Positions 1-7,499 of a DNA stretch of 33,790 bases are shown here, one piece after another. This DNA comes from Duganella sp. SG902. Lineage in GTDB: Bacteria > Pseudomonadota > Gammaproteobacteria > Burkholderiales > Burkholderiaceae_D. The notes below the pieces were generated by a model. It searched no databases. It was given only the letters and a program-made list of their open reading frames with translations, and had not been told where the DNA came from. Position 1 is the stretch's first letter; each line of letters opens with the position of its first letter. The translations under genes were made by a program, and so were the position numbers. The DNA lies in NCBI RefSeq assembly GCF_013376005.1, contig NZ_JABMJK010000014.1:106034-139823 (forward strand). The letters are read 5' to 3'.

Positions 1-3000
1 CAGGGCGGCCGCTTCGCCGGTGGTCAGCGCCACCACCTGGCCGGTGGTCAGGGCTTTCACCTGGGCCACGCTGAGCGAGGCCACGGCGGCGGTGGACAAC
101 GCCGCGAAGTCGGCGGTTTCAATCGCGGCGATGCTGTTGGTGCTCAGCGCCAGCACCTGCGCCGCGCTCAGCGCGGACGCCTGGGCGGTGGTCAGCGCCA
201 CGATCTGGTCGGTGCTCAGGCCGGCGACGGCGGCGGTGGTCAGCGCCGCCACCTGCGTGGTCGACAGCGCGGCCACCTGGCCGGTGGTCAGGCCCACCAG
301 CTGGGCGCTGCGCAGGGCGGCGATGTGGCTGGTCGAGAGGCCGGCCAGGTCGGCGGTTTCCAGCGCGCCCAGGGCGCCCGAGCTCAGCGCGGCCACCTGG
401 GCGGTGCCCAGCGCGGCCAGCTGGCCCGAGGTCAGCGCCACGGCCTGCGCGGTGCTCAGGGCGGCGATGCCGGCGGTGCTCAGCGCGGCGACCGAGGCGG
501 TAGCCAGGGTGTTGATCTGGGTGGTGGTCAGCGCCGCCACCTGGGCGGTGCCGAGGGCGGCGATCGCGGCCGTCTTGATGGCCGACAGGTCGGCGGTTTC
601 CAGCGCGGCGATCAGGGTGGCCGACAGCGCGGCCACCTGCTGGGTGCCCAGCGCGGCCGCTTCGGCGGTGGTCAGGGCCACGATCTGGTCGCTGTCCAGC
701 GCCTTGATCTGGTTGGCGCTGAGGGCGGCGATGGCGGTGGTCGACAGCGCGGCCAGGTCGGCGGTTTCCAGCGCGCCCACGGCGTTGGTGGTGAGCGCGG
801 CGGCTTGCGCGCTGCTCAGCACGGACGCCTGCGCGGTGGTCAGGGCCACCACCTGGTTGGTGCCCAGCGCGGCCACGGCGGCGCTGGTCAGGGCGGCAAT
901 CTGGGTGGTCGACAGGGCGGCCACCTGGGCCGTGGTCAGGGCCGCCACCTGCGCGGTGCGCAGGGCAACCATGTCGTTGGTGGACAGGCCGGCCAGGTCG
1001 GCGGTTTCCAGCGCGGCCACGGCGGTGGCCGACAGCGCGGCCACCTGCTGGGTGCTCAGGCTGGACAGCTGGGCCGAGCTCAGCGCCACGGCCTGGTCGG
1101 TGCTCAGGGCGGCCATGCCGGCGGTGCTGATGGCCACCAGCGAGGCGGTCGGCAGCGAATTGATCTGGCTGGTGGTCAGGGCGGCCACCTGTGCGGTGCT
1201 CAGGGCGGCAATCGCGCTGGTCTTGATGGCGGCCAGGTCGGCGGTTTCCAGCGCGGCCACGGCCGCGGCGGACAGGGCCGCCACCTGCTGGGTGCTCAGG
1301 GTGGCCGCTTCGCCGGTGGTCAGCGCCACCACCTGGGCGGTGGTCAGGGCCTTGACCTGGGCCGCGCTCAGCGCGGCCACGGCATTGGTCGACAGGGCGG
1401 CGAAGTCGGCGGTTTCCAGCGCGGCAATGGCGTTGGTGCCCAGCGCCTGCACTTGCGCGGTGCTCAGCACCGACGCTTGCGCGGTGGTCAGGGCGACGAT
1501 TTGCGCCGTGCTCAGGCCGGCCACGCCGGCGGTGCTCAGGGCGGCCACCTGGCTGGTGCTCAGCGCGCCCATCTGGTCGGTGCTCAGGCCGGCCAGCTGC
1601 TTGCTGCCCAGCGCGGCGATATCGTTGGTCGACAGGCCGCCGAGGTCGGCGGTTTCAATCGCGCCGATGGCCTGGCTGGTCAGGGCCGCCACCTGGGTCA
1701 GGCCCAGGCTGGCGATCTGCGCCGAGCTCAGGGCCACCACCTGGGCGGTGGTCAGGGCGGCGATGCCGGCGCTGCTGATGGCCGCCAGCGAGGCGGTGGG
1801 CAGAGCGCTGATCTGGGTGGTGGTCAGGGCCGCCACTTGCGCCGAGCTCAGCGCGGCGATCACATTGGTTTTCAGCGCGGCCAGGTCGGCCGTTTCCAGC
1901 GCGGCCACCAGCGTGGCCGACAGCGCGGCCAGCTGGACGGTGCTGAGCACGGCGGCGTCATTGGTGGTCAGGGCGGCGATCTGGTCGCTGTCCAGGGCCT
2001 TGATCTGGTTGGCGTTGAGGGCGGCGATGGCGGCGGTCGACAGTGCGGCGAAGTCGGCGGTTTCCAGCGCGCCCACGGCGTTGCTGGTCAGGGCGGCAGC
2101 CTGGCTGCTGCTCAGCACGGAGGCCTGGGCGGTGCTCAGGGCCACGATCTGGTTGGTGCTCAGCGCGGCCACGCCGGCGCTGGTCAGGGCGGCCACCTGC
2201 GCGGTCGACAGCGCCGCGATCTGGCCGGTGCTCAGGGCCGCCACTTGCGCGGTGCGCAGGGCGCCGATGTCGTTGCTCGACAGACCGGCCAGGTCGGCCG
2301 TTTCCAGCGCGGCCACGGCGTTCAGCGACAGCGCGGCCACTTGCTGGGTGCTCATGGCGGCGATCTGGGCCGAGGTCAGGGCCACGGCCTGGTCGGTACT
2401 CAGCGCGGCCACGGCGGCGGTGCCCAGCGCCGCCAGCGAGGCGGTCGGCAGGGACGTGATCTGGGCGGTGGTCAGGGCCGCGGCCTGCGCGCTGCTCAGC
2501 ACGGCCAGGGCGCTGGTCTGGATGGCGGCCAGGTCGGCGGTGTCCAGCGCGGCCACCAACGCGGTCGGCAGGGCGGCCAGCTGGGTGCTGCTCAGGGCGG
2601 CGGCCTGGGCGGTGGTGAGGGCGCTCACCTGGGCGCTGTCCAGCGCCTTCAGCTGGCCCGCGCTCAGGGCGGCGATGGCGGCGGTGCTGAAGGCGGCCAG
2701 GTCGGCGGTGTCCAGCGCGCCGACGGCGTTGCTGCTCAGGGCGGCGGCCTGGGCGGCGCTCAGGATGCTGGCCTGGGCGGTGGTCAGGGCCACCACCTGG
2801 TCGGTCGACAGGGCGGCCACGGCGGCGCTGCCCAGCACGCTGACCTGGGTGGTCGACAGGCTGGCCACCTGGGCCGTGCTCAGGCCGGCCAGCTGGTTGG
2901 TTTTCAGGGCCACCATGTCGTTGGTGGACAGGCCGACCAGATCGGCGGTCTCGAGCGCGCCCAGCGCGCGGCTGGACAGGGCCGCCACCTGGGCGGTGGT

Positions 3001-3432
3001 CAGGCTGGCGATCTCGGCGGAGGTCAGGGCCACGGCCTGGTCGGTGCTCAGCACGGCGATGGCGCTGGTGCTGAGGGCGGCCAGGGCGGCGGTCGGCAGG
3101 GTGTTGATCTGGGCCGTGGTCAGGGCGGCCACTTGGGCGGTGCTCAGCAGGGCCAGCGCGGCGCTCGGGATCGCCACCAGGTCAGCGGTTTCCAGGGCGG
3201 CGATGGTGGCGGTGTTCAGGGCCACCAGCTGGGTCGTGCTCAGTTGCGCGGCCTGCGCGGTGGTCAGCGCCACCGCCTGGTTGGTGGTAAGCGCCTTGAT
3301 CTGGGCGGTGGTGATGCCGGCGATGGCGCCGGTCGACAGGGCCGCGATGTCGGCCGTGTTCAACAGCGCGAAGCTGGCGGTCTGCAAGGCGCCCAGCTGG
3401 CTGGACAGCAGCACGCTCATTTGCTGCGAGGT
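1..3432 (-). repeat. 24-bp tandem coding repeat with 648-bp super-repeat
   Basis: The DNA is 143 consecutive 24-bp units. The codon opening the marker ETAD/DTAD/NTAD octad ends at 120, 360, 600, 768, 1008, 1248, 1416, 1656, 1896, 2064, 2304, 2544, 2712, 2952, 3192 and 3360. The spacings are 240, 240, 168 repeated exactly five times, so 648 bp (27 octads, 216 residues) is the higher-order unit. Corresponding octads in successive 648-bp blocks also match, for example STAAIAAL after the ETADF/DTADL octad and STDQ/STNQ at the same slot. Confidence 0.95.
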
Positions 3433-3624
3433 CAGGTACTGGGCCTGGGTAGTGGTGATCCCCGCGGCCAACTGGGCCGTGGTGAAGGCGGGAATCTGGA
3501 GAGTGGTGAACGCACCTAACTGGTCGGAGGAAAAGGCCGCAATATCCTCGGTGCCCATGGTGGTGATCAAATCCGTGCTCAGCGCGGCGATCTGTTGCGT
3601 CGTGAAGGAAGATGCGAAACCCAT
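1..3624 (-). CDS. giant octapeptide-repeat protein, N-terminal part (runs off the left edge)
   Basis: Read on the minus strand, the frame is open from an ATG at 3624 to the window edge, giving 1208 residues. The start is supported by AGGAGA about 7 nt upstream. No signal peptide is visible. After MGFASSF the protein is made of octads of the type TTAQVAAL (position 1-2 S/T, 4 Q/D/E, 5 V/I/L, 6-7 small, 8 L). Six octads cover residues 8-55, one nine-residue unit follows, and from residue 65 on there are 143 octads with no indel. Octads beginning ETAD/DTAD recur every 10, 10 and 7 octads. I do not recognise the family. A secreted or surface protein exported by a C-terminal signal beyond the window is possible but is inference. 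The S/T-x-x-Q/D pattern resembles a helix N-capping box, so a solenoid is plausible. Large ORFs on the plus strand here are shadows of the repeat. Confidence 0.85.
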   Translation of the reverse strand, partial: MGFASSFTTQQIAALSTDLITTMGTEDIAAFSSDQLGAFTTLQIPAFTTAQLAAGITTTQAQYLTSQQMSVLLSSQLGALQTASFALLNTADIAALSTGAIAGITTAQIKALTTNQAVALTTAQAAQLSTTQLVALNTATIAALETADLVAIPSAALALLSTAQVAALTTAQINTLPTAALAALSTSAIAVLSTDQAVALTSAEIASLTTAQVAALSSRALGALETADLVGLSTNDMVALKTNQLAGLSTAQVASLSTTQVSVLGSAAVAALSTDQVVALTTAQASILSAAQAAALSSNAVGALDTADLAAFSTAAIAALSAGQLKALDSAQVSALTTAQAAALSSTQLAALPTALVAALDTADLAAIQTSALAVLSSAQAAALTTAQITSLPTASLAALGTAAVAALSTDQAVALTSAQIAAMSTQQVAALSLNAVAALETADLAGLSSNDIGALRTAQVAALSTGQIAALSTAQVAALTSAGVAALSTNQIVALSTAQASVLSSSQAAALTSNAVGALETADFAALSTAAIAALNANQIKALDSDQIAALTTNDAAVLSTVQLAALSATLVAALETADLAALKTNVIAALSSAQVAALTTTQISALPTASLAAISSAGIAALTTAQVVALSSAQIASLGLTQVAALTSQAIGAIETADLGGLSTNDIAALGSKQLAGLSTDQMGALSTSQVAALSTAGVAGLSTAQIVALTTAQASVLSTAQVQALGTNAIAALETADFAALSTNAVAALSAAQVKALTTAQVVALTTGEAATLSTQQVAALSAAAVAALETADLAAIKTSAIAALSTAQVAALTTSQINSLPTASLVAISTAGMAALSTDQAVALSSAQLSSLSTQQVAALSATAVAALETADLAGLSTNDMVALRTAQVAALTTAQVAALSTTQIAALTSAAVAALGTNQVVALTTAQASVLSSAQAAALTTNAVGALETADLAALSTTAIAALSANQIKALDSDQIVALTTAEAAALGTQQVAALSATLIAALETADLSAIKTAAIAALGTAQVAALTTTQINTLATASVAALSTAGIAALSTAQAVALTSGQLAALGTAQVAALSSGALGALETADLAGLSTSHIAALRSAQLVGLTTGQVAALSTTQVAALTTAAVAGLSTDQIVALTTAQASALSAAQVLALSTNSIAAIETADFAALSTAAVASLSVAQVKALTTGQVVALTTGEAAAL

Positions 3625-3667
3625 TCTATTTCTCCTGGAGGTACTACCCTGTTTTGTGCACAGAAAG

Positions 3668-3702
3668 CGCTCCGGTGACCAGCCTGATCTGGTTCCGGAG
3701 CG
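3668..3702 (-). promoter_or_regulatory. 5'-leader hairpin upstream of the octad-repeat gene
   Basis: CGCTCCGG (3668-3675) pairs perfectly with CCGGAGCG (3695-3702). Inside it ACCAG pairs with CTGGT around a 6-nt loop. It ends 44 nt before the start codon, so it would lie in the mRNA leader. No T-run follows on either strand, which makes a plain terminator less likely. Confidence 0.55.
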
Positions 3703-3843
3703 TGTGATGAAATGTGGACCACCCTGTACATAACGACGGGCGGCGCACTTCCATTAAGTAAACTTTTTTACGGTGAAAACTTTACGCTTGTTACTACCTG
3801 TAACAGCCCGCAAACGTAACACGGCCGCTTTTTTGGATCTTGC

Positions 3844-3849
3844 ATTATA
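3844..3849 (-). promoter_or_regulatory. candidate -10 box for the octad-repeat gene
   Basis: The minus strand reads TATAAT, a perfect -10. The sequence 16-18 bp upstream (T-rich, TCTTTT) is a poor -35, so an activator or an alternative promoter is possible. The transcript would have a leader of about 210 nt that includes the 3668-3702 hairpin. Confidence 0.35.
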
Positions 3850-4025
3850 GCTGAGCCTATTTCCGCAAAAGAACTTTTTCAGGGCCCTGTCGCTCTGGCG
3901 CAACCGATTCAAGGGAATATTTCTTTATTAATAAACTTGAATTTCGTCTAAGGATGAGTTTCCACACATACATTTTGCAGAAACCGTGTGACGGGCGGAT
4001 GACGGAGTAGACGGGTTAACCGCTA

Positions 4026-4418
4026 TCAATTTGGCAATTTGACCCGGCGGCGCCAGCCTAGCACCGCCAGGGTGGCGGCCAGCAGGGCGCCGGCCACCAG
4101 GTTGAACACCAGCACACCATGCTGGAATTGCAACACCAGGCCGACGCTGACCCCGGCCTTGACGCTGAATTGCCAGCTGCCGCCGGCCGGGAAATAGCTG
4201 ACCAGCTGTAGCAGGTAGTACAGGCCGCCGCCCCACAGGCCCGGCCGGTGGCGCTTGAGCGACAGCAGCCCCGACACGAAGCCCAGCAGGGCGGCGCCAA
4301 ACACCGCGTAACGGCCGGCGCCGTCCAGCGGCGGGCCCAGCAGGCCGAGGCACACGCCCAACGCCAGCGCGCTATTCAGCAGCAACACCCGGGCCAGCCA
4401 TTTTTCGAATTCCAGCAT
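4026..4418 (-). CDS. small integral membrane protein, unknown function
   Basis: The protein has 130 residues and is very hydrophobic, with about four predicted membrane segments (roughly residues 8-28, 36-54, 64-80 and 98-122) and a basic C-terminal end (WRRRVK). No family is recognised and no catalytic motif is visible. The ATG at 4418 lies 3 bp after the stop of the GlxA-type regulator, so the two are almost certainly co-transcribed and probably translationally coupled. Co-occurrence suggests the regulator and the membrane protein share a role, but nothing shows which. Confidence 0.7.
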   Translation of the reverse strand: MLEFEKWLARVLLLNSALALGVCLGLLGPPLDGAGRYAVFGAALLGFVSGLLSLKRHRPGLWGGGLYYLLQLVSYFPAGGSWQFSVKAGVSVGLVLQFQHGVLVFNLVAGALLAATLAVLGWRRRVKLPN

Positions 4419-4421
4419 CGG

Positions 4422-5399
4422 TCATCCAAAGCGCGATTGATAGTCGCCGGGCGTCACGCCCAGCCGCGCGGCAAACGCGCGCCGCAGATTGTACTCGCTG
4501 CCGAAGCCGCTCTGGCGGGCGGCGCGTTTGACCGTCATGCCCGGCTGCTCCAGCAGCGCGCAGGCCGCCTCCATGCGCAGCCGCAGCAACAGCTGAGCCG
4601 GCGAGATGCCGGCCTCCTGCCGCAGGCGGCGGTGCAGGGTGCGCACCGACACGGCCAGCGCGGCCGCCATCTGCGCCACATCCAGCTGTTGTCGCAAGCG
4701 CGCGCGCAGCCAGGCGGTCAGCTGGCCATGCACGCCCTGCGGGTCGCCCTGGGCCAGCAATTCCGCGCTGAACTGGCGCTGGCCGCCGGGACGCTTGAAA
4801 AACACCACCAGCCGCCTGGCCACCGCCAGGGCGGCGGCGCGGCCGCGGTCCTCCTCGACCAGGGCCAGCGCCAGGTCCATGCCGGCGGCGATGCCGGCCG
4901 AGGTGTAGAAAGCGCCGTCGCGGATATAAATCGCGTCGTCCTGCACCGTGATGGCCGGATGCTGGGCCCGCAGCGCGGCGGCGTCCTGCCAATGGGTGAC
5001 CGCGCGGCCGCCGTCCAACAACCCGGCGCGCGCCAGCACGAAGGCGCCGGTGCACACCGCGCAGCAGCGCGCCAGCTGGCCGGCGGCGGCGCGCACCCAG
5101 TCCAGCACGGCCGGGTCCAGCGCCGGACTGTCACCATGTTCCAGCCCGTGGCCGCCGGACACCAGCAGAGTGGCGCCGGCCAGTACGGCCGGCGGCGGCA
5201 AGGGCTCGGCCAGCATGCTCAGGCCGGCATTCGAGGCGATGGCGCCGCCGCCGGGCGCGGTCAGGCGCAGGCGATACGGCGCGGCCAAGCCGGCGTCGCG
5301 CGCCTCGTCATTGGCGCTGGCAAACACCTGGGCGGGGCCGCTGGCGTCCAGCAGGGTAAAGCCGGGGTAGACCAGCAGCCAGATATCGATGGGCTCCAT
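4422..5399 (-). CDS. GlxA family transcriptional regulator (DJ-1/PfpI domain + AraC HTH)
   Basis: The protein has 325 residues. Residues ~4-185 form a DJ-1/PfpI (class I amidotransferase-like) domain with the nucleophile-elbow motif VCTGAFVLA (Cys116) and a TH-W motif (His136). Residues ~225-325 carry an AraC/XylS DNA-binding domain with two helix-turn-helices (~241-261 and ~289-312). This is the standard GlxA/FtrA-like architecture, in which the DJ-1 domain is usually a ligand sensor. It is divergently transcribed from a stand-alone DJ-1-family gene at 5477 that resembles its own sensor domain, which suggests it controls that gene. No Shine-Dalgarno is visible before the ATG, and a -35 TTGACA lies at 5437-5432, so the transcript may be nearly leaderless. 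Confidence 0.9.
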   Translation of the reverse strand: MEPIDIWLLVYPGFTLLDASGPAQVFASANDEARDAGLAAPYRLRLTAPGGGAIASNAGLSMLAEPLPPPAVLAGATLLVSGGHGLEHGDSPALDPAVLDWVRAAAGQLARCCAVCTGAFVLARAGLLDGGRAVTHWQDAAALRAQHPAITVQDDAIYIRDGAFYTSAGIAAGMDLALALVEEDRGRAAALAVARRLVVFFKRPGGQRQFSAELLAQGDPQGVHGQLTAWLRARLRQQLDVAQMAAALAVSVRTLHRRLRQEAGISPAQLLLRLRMEAACALLEQPGMTVKRAARQSGFGSEYNLRRAFAARLGVTPGDYQSRFG

Positions 5400-5409
5400 A
5401 CTGGCAGAT

Positions 5410-5437
5410 ATTCAACCATCAATGTCATTTGTGTCAA
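5410..5437 (-). promoter_or_regulatory. candidate glxA-type regulator promoter
   Basis: On the minus strand a perfect TTGACA (5437-5432) is followed after 16 bp by TTGAAT (4 of 6 to TATAAT). A start site near 5403 would leave almost no leader before the ATG at 5399. The same 77-bp gap must also hold the promoter of the divergent DJ-1 gene. Confidence 0.35.
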
Positions 5438-5476
5438 TCGCGGCACGGGCACCATAGGCACAGAAAGGAGTGCCCT

Positions 5477-6112
5477 ATGACACGCACCGTAGGTATTTAC
5501 ATTTTCGACAACGTGGAAGTGCTGGACTTCGCCGGGCCATACGAAGTCTTCACCTGTGCCAGCCGGGTGGCCGGCAAGCTGGCGCCCGGCAGCGAGGCGC
5601 CGTTCCGCGTGCGCACCATCGCGGCCAGCCGCGCCCCCCTGCGCGCCCGTGCCGGGCTGGCGCTGCATCCCGAGGCCAGCTTTGCCGACGCCGGCCCGAT
5701 CGACGTGCTGATCGTGGCGGGCGGCGTGGTCGACGCCGAGCTGGCCAGGCCGGAGGTGATCGACTGGATCGCCGCCATGGCGCGCCAGTGCGAGCTGGTG
5801 GCCTCGGTCTGCACCGGCGCCCTGCTGCTGGCGGAGGCCGGTCTGCTGGACGGCCAGCCGGCCACCACGCACTGGGAAGACCAGGCCGCACTGCGCGCGC
5901 GCTGGCCGCGGGTGCAGGTGCTGGACGACCGGCGCTGGGTGGACAACGGCCGCATCATCACCTCCGGCGGCATCTCGGCCGGCATCGACATGTCGCTGCA
6001 CTTAGTCGAGCGCCTGGCCGGCCGCGAACTGGCCCTGCTCACCGCGCGCCAGATGGAATACGACTGGCACTCCGGGGTCAGGTCCGCCATTTCGACACGC
6101 TCTCAGCCGTAA
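5477..6112 (+). CDS. DJ-1/PfpI family protein (isonitrile hydratase-like)
   Basis: The protein has 211 residues and is a single-domain DJ-1/PfpI protein. It has the nucleophile motif VCTGALLLAEAGLLDG (Cys112), TTHW (His132) and the GGISAGIDM segment seen in InhA-like members. The ATG at 5477 follows AAAGGAG by 6 nt; the in-frame upstream start at 5429 has no such site. The last 13 residues (SGVRSAISTRSQP) are not family sequence: they are translated from the left arm of the palindromic element at 6071-6161, which replaces the original C-terminus just after MEYDW. The catalytic region is intact, so the protein is probably functional. The substrate is unknown; isonitrile hydratase activity is known only for some relatives. 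Confidence 0.88.
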   Translation: MTRTVGIYIFDNVEVLDFAGPYEVFTCASRVAGKLAPGSEAPFRVRTIAASRAPLRARAGLALHPEASFADAGPIDVLIVAGGVVDAELARPEVIDWIAAMARQCELVASVCTGALLLAEAGLLDGQPATTHWEDQAALRARWPRVQVLDDRRWVDNGRIITSGGISAGIDMSLHLVERLAGRELALLTARQMEYDWHSGVRSAISTRSQP

Positions 6113-6161
6113 CAGCCTTCTACCGCCGAGCTTGTGTAGAAATGTTGGACCTGACCCCGGA
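6071..6161. repeat. palindromic element copy 1 (degenerate)
   Basis: The left arm TCCGGGGTCAGGTCC... begins at 6071 and the right arm ends ...GGACCTGACCCCGGA at 6161. Over the outer 28 bp the arms pair with three mismatches, and the inner part is decayed. The outer sequence matches copies 2 and 3 at 21071 and 25680. It straddles the ends of two convergent genes and encodes the last residues of both. Confidence 0.85.
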
Positions 6162-7355
6162 GTAGCCGTCGGTGAGGGTGTGGAGGAAGGCGACGATGTC
6201 GGCGATCTCGCGCTCGGTCAGCGCCGGTTTGCCGCCGGGCTGGCCGCCGAAGGGCGCCTCGCGGTTGACGTTGGCTTCCAGTCCGGGCGGCTGGTCGTCG
6301 AATTTGCGACCGGCATACCATCTCTGCGGCGCGGTGTCGCGCGTGGCGTAGAAGCGCACCACCGCCTCCAGGCTGCTGAAGCTGCCGTTGTGGAAGTAGA
6401 CCTTGCGCAGGGCGACGTTGCGCAAGGACGGCGTCTTGAACGCGCCGCAGTAGGCGCGGTGGTCTTGCAAATCCTTGCGGTCCGGACCGCACAGGCCGAG
6501 GTCGTAGTAGTTGGGGTCGGCATTCACCGCCAGCTTGCGGTTGCGCGGCACGCCAATGTTGATCAGGCCATAGTCGGTGAATTGCGGGAAGGCTCCGCCC
6601 GGCGAAATGCGGCTGATGTGGCAGGACGCGCAATTGCCCCGGGTCTCGTCGTTGAACGCCGCCAGCCCGCGCAGCTCCTGCGCCGACAATGTGGCCTGCT
6701 TGCGCAGGTAGGCGTCGTATTTGCTGGTGTAGGGATAGAACTCGGCCGGACTTTCCTGGAACACTTCCAGCGCCATCAACGCGCCCTGCAGGGCCGCGCG
6801 CGGACGCGTGAACACGTCCTCGCCAAACACGGCGCGGAACTGCGCCGCCAGCGGACTGCCTTGCAGGCGCGCCAGCACCGCCGCCTCGTTCTGGTTGCCC
6901 ATCTCGCGCGGCGACAGCAATGGCCCCAACGCCTGCTCATGCGCGCTTTGCACGCGGCCGTCCCAGTTGTGGCCGCCGGTCGGGCCGGCATCGATGCTGT
7001 CGTCGCCATCGTCGTCGTGGTAGTGCTCCGTGAACGCCGGCACGGTCTGGAGGTAGCGCAGCGAGGGCGCGGCGCGCGTGCCTTGCGTGCGGCCGTCGGC
7101 GCCGCCCAGCTGCACGGCCAGATGGTTGGTGGGGCTGAAGGCGTTGTCCGGGCTGTGGCAGCTGGCGCACGCGACGCGGCCCGAGGCCGACAAGGCCGGT
7201 TCCATGAACATGGCGCGTCCCAGCGCGGTCAGCTCGGGCACGGTCGGCTGGCGATGCGCGCCTGGCGCGTAGGCGGCTTTGGGCGCGTCGTCCACCTGGT
7301 GCGGCTGGCAGGCGGCCAGCAACGCGGCCGCCAGAACGGTATAAATAATTTTCAT
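6120..7355 (-). CDS. di-haem cytochrome-c peroxidase/MauG family lipoprotein
   Basis: The protein has 411 residues from the ATG at 7355; a GTG two codons upstream is also possible. The N-terminus MKIIYTVLAAALLAAC is a lipoprotein signal with Cys16 in the lipobox. Two CxxCH haem-binding motifs, CASCH at 63-67 and 242-246, match the bacterial CCP/MauG family, which uses a high-potential and a peroxidatic haem in the periplasm. A GGHNWDGR segment lies near 127-134. The final SGVRSNISTQARR comes from the right arm of the palindromic element, replacing the native end after HTLTDGY. It is divergent from the phosphoesterase lipoprotein, a frequent genomic pairing in Betaproteobacteria, and the gap carries Pho-box-like repeats. 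The electron donor and substrate are unknown. Confidence 0.88.
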   Translation of the reverse strand: MKIIYTVLAAALLAACQPHQVDDAPKAAYAPGAHRQPTVPELTALGRAMFMEPALSASGRVACASCHSPDNAFSPTNHLAVQLGGADGRTQGTRAAPSLRYLQTVPAFTEHYHDDDGDDSIDAGPTGGHNWDGRVQSAHEQALGPLLSPREMGNQNEAAVLARLQGSPLAAQFRAVFGEDVFTRPRAALQGALMALEVFQESPAEFYPYTSKYDAYLRKQATLSAQELRGLAAFNDETRGNCASCHISRISPGGAFPQFTDYGLINIGVPRNRKLAVNADPNYYDLGLCGPDRKDLQDHRAYCGAFKTPSLRNVALRKVYFHNGSFSSLEAVVRFYATRDTAPQRWYAGRKFDDQPPGLEANVNREAPFGGQPGGKPALTEREIADIVAFLHTLTDGYSGVRSNISTQARR

Positions 7356-7377
7356 GCGCACAGCCTAGCAAGATGAC

Positions 7378-7395
7378 ATGACCGCTACATGACCG
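7378..7395 (-). promoter_or_regulatory. Pho-box-like direct repeat facing the cytochrome-c peroxidase gene
   Basis: On the minus strand the site reads CGGTCAT-GTAG-CGGTCAT: two identical 7-bp repeats with 11-bp spacing. The PhoB consensus is CTGTCAT-N4-CTGTCAT, so each half differs at one position. It starts 23 bp upstream of the ATG at 7355. Confidence 0.55.
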
Positions 7396-7418
7396 TTAAA
7401 AAACGATACAAATCGATA

Positions 7419-7436
7419 CTTTCATGTCAGTTTCAT
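7419..7436 (+). promoter_or_regulatory. Pho-box-like direct repeat facing the phosphoesterase gene
   Basis: The plus strand reads CTTTCAT-GTCA-GTTTCAT, two half-sites 11 bp apart with one and two mismatches to CTGTCAT. A weak -10 (CATATT, 7450-7455) lies 13 bp downstream, as expected when the Pho box replaces the -35 element. Confidence 0.5.
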
Positions 7437-7499
7437 TTCATCGTCCTGACATATTTGCTGCCTAGCATGAGCCGCTTTCACCTACCCTCAAGGCATGCC

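Larger units (their letters stand above)
3625..4025. other. 401-bp gene-free leader/promoter region of the octad-repeat gene
   Basis: There is no convincing ORF here. The stretch is much richer in A/T than its surroundings. It holds a strong hairpin at 3668-3702, a smaller hairpin TGTTAC-N5-GTAACA at 3789-3805, a minus-strand -10-like TATAAT at 3849-3844, and a 7-bp inverted repeat ATTCAAG/CTTGAAT (3907-3913 and 3936-3942) enclosing the 12-bp palindrome TTTATTAATAAA at 3924-3935. It most likely carries the promoter and a long 5' leader of the repeat gene. Confidence 0.6.

Noticed and set aside
1..3432. Short tandem repeat that could suggest a CRISPR array
   Set aside because: Units are contiguous 24-bp coding repeats with no spacers.
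20..3733. 1237-residue plus-strand ORF, with a second 1064-residue ORF at 325-3519
   Set aside because: Both are shadows of the 24-bp repeat. The minus frame has the ribosome-binding site, the cleaner octad pattern and an open end at the window edge.
5447..5475. GGGCAC/GTGCCC inverted repeat before the DJ-1 gene
   Set aside because: Six-base arms 17 nt apart in GC-rich DNA are expected by chance.
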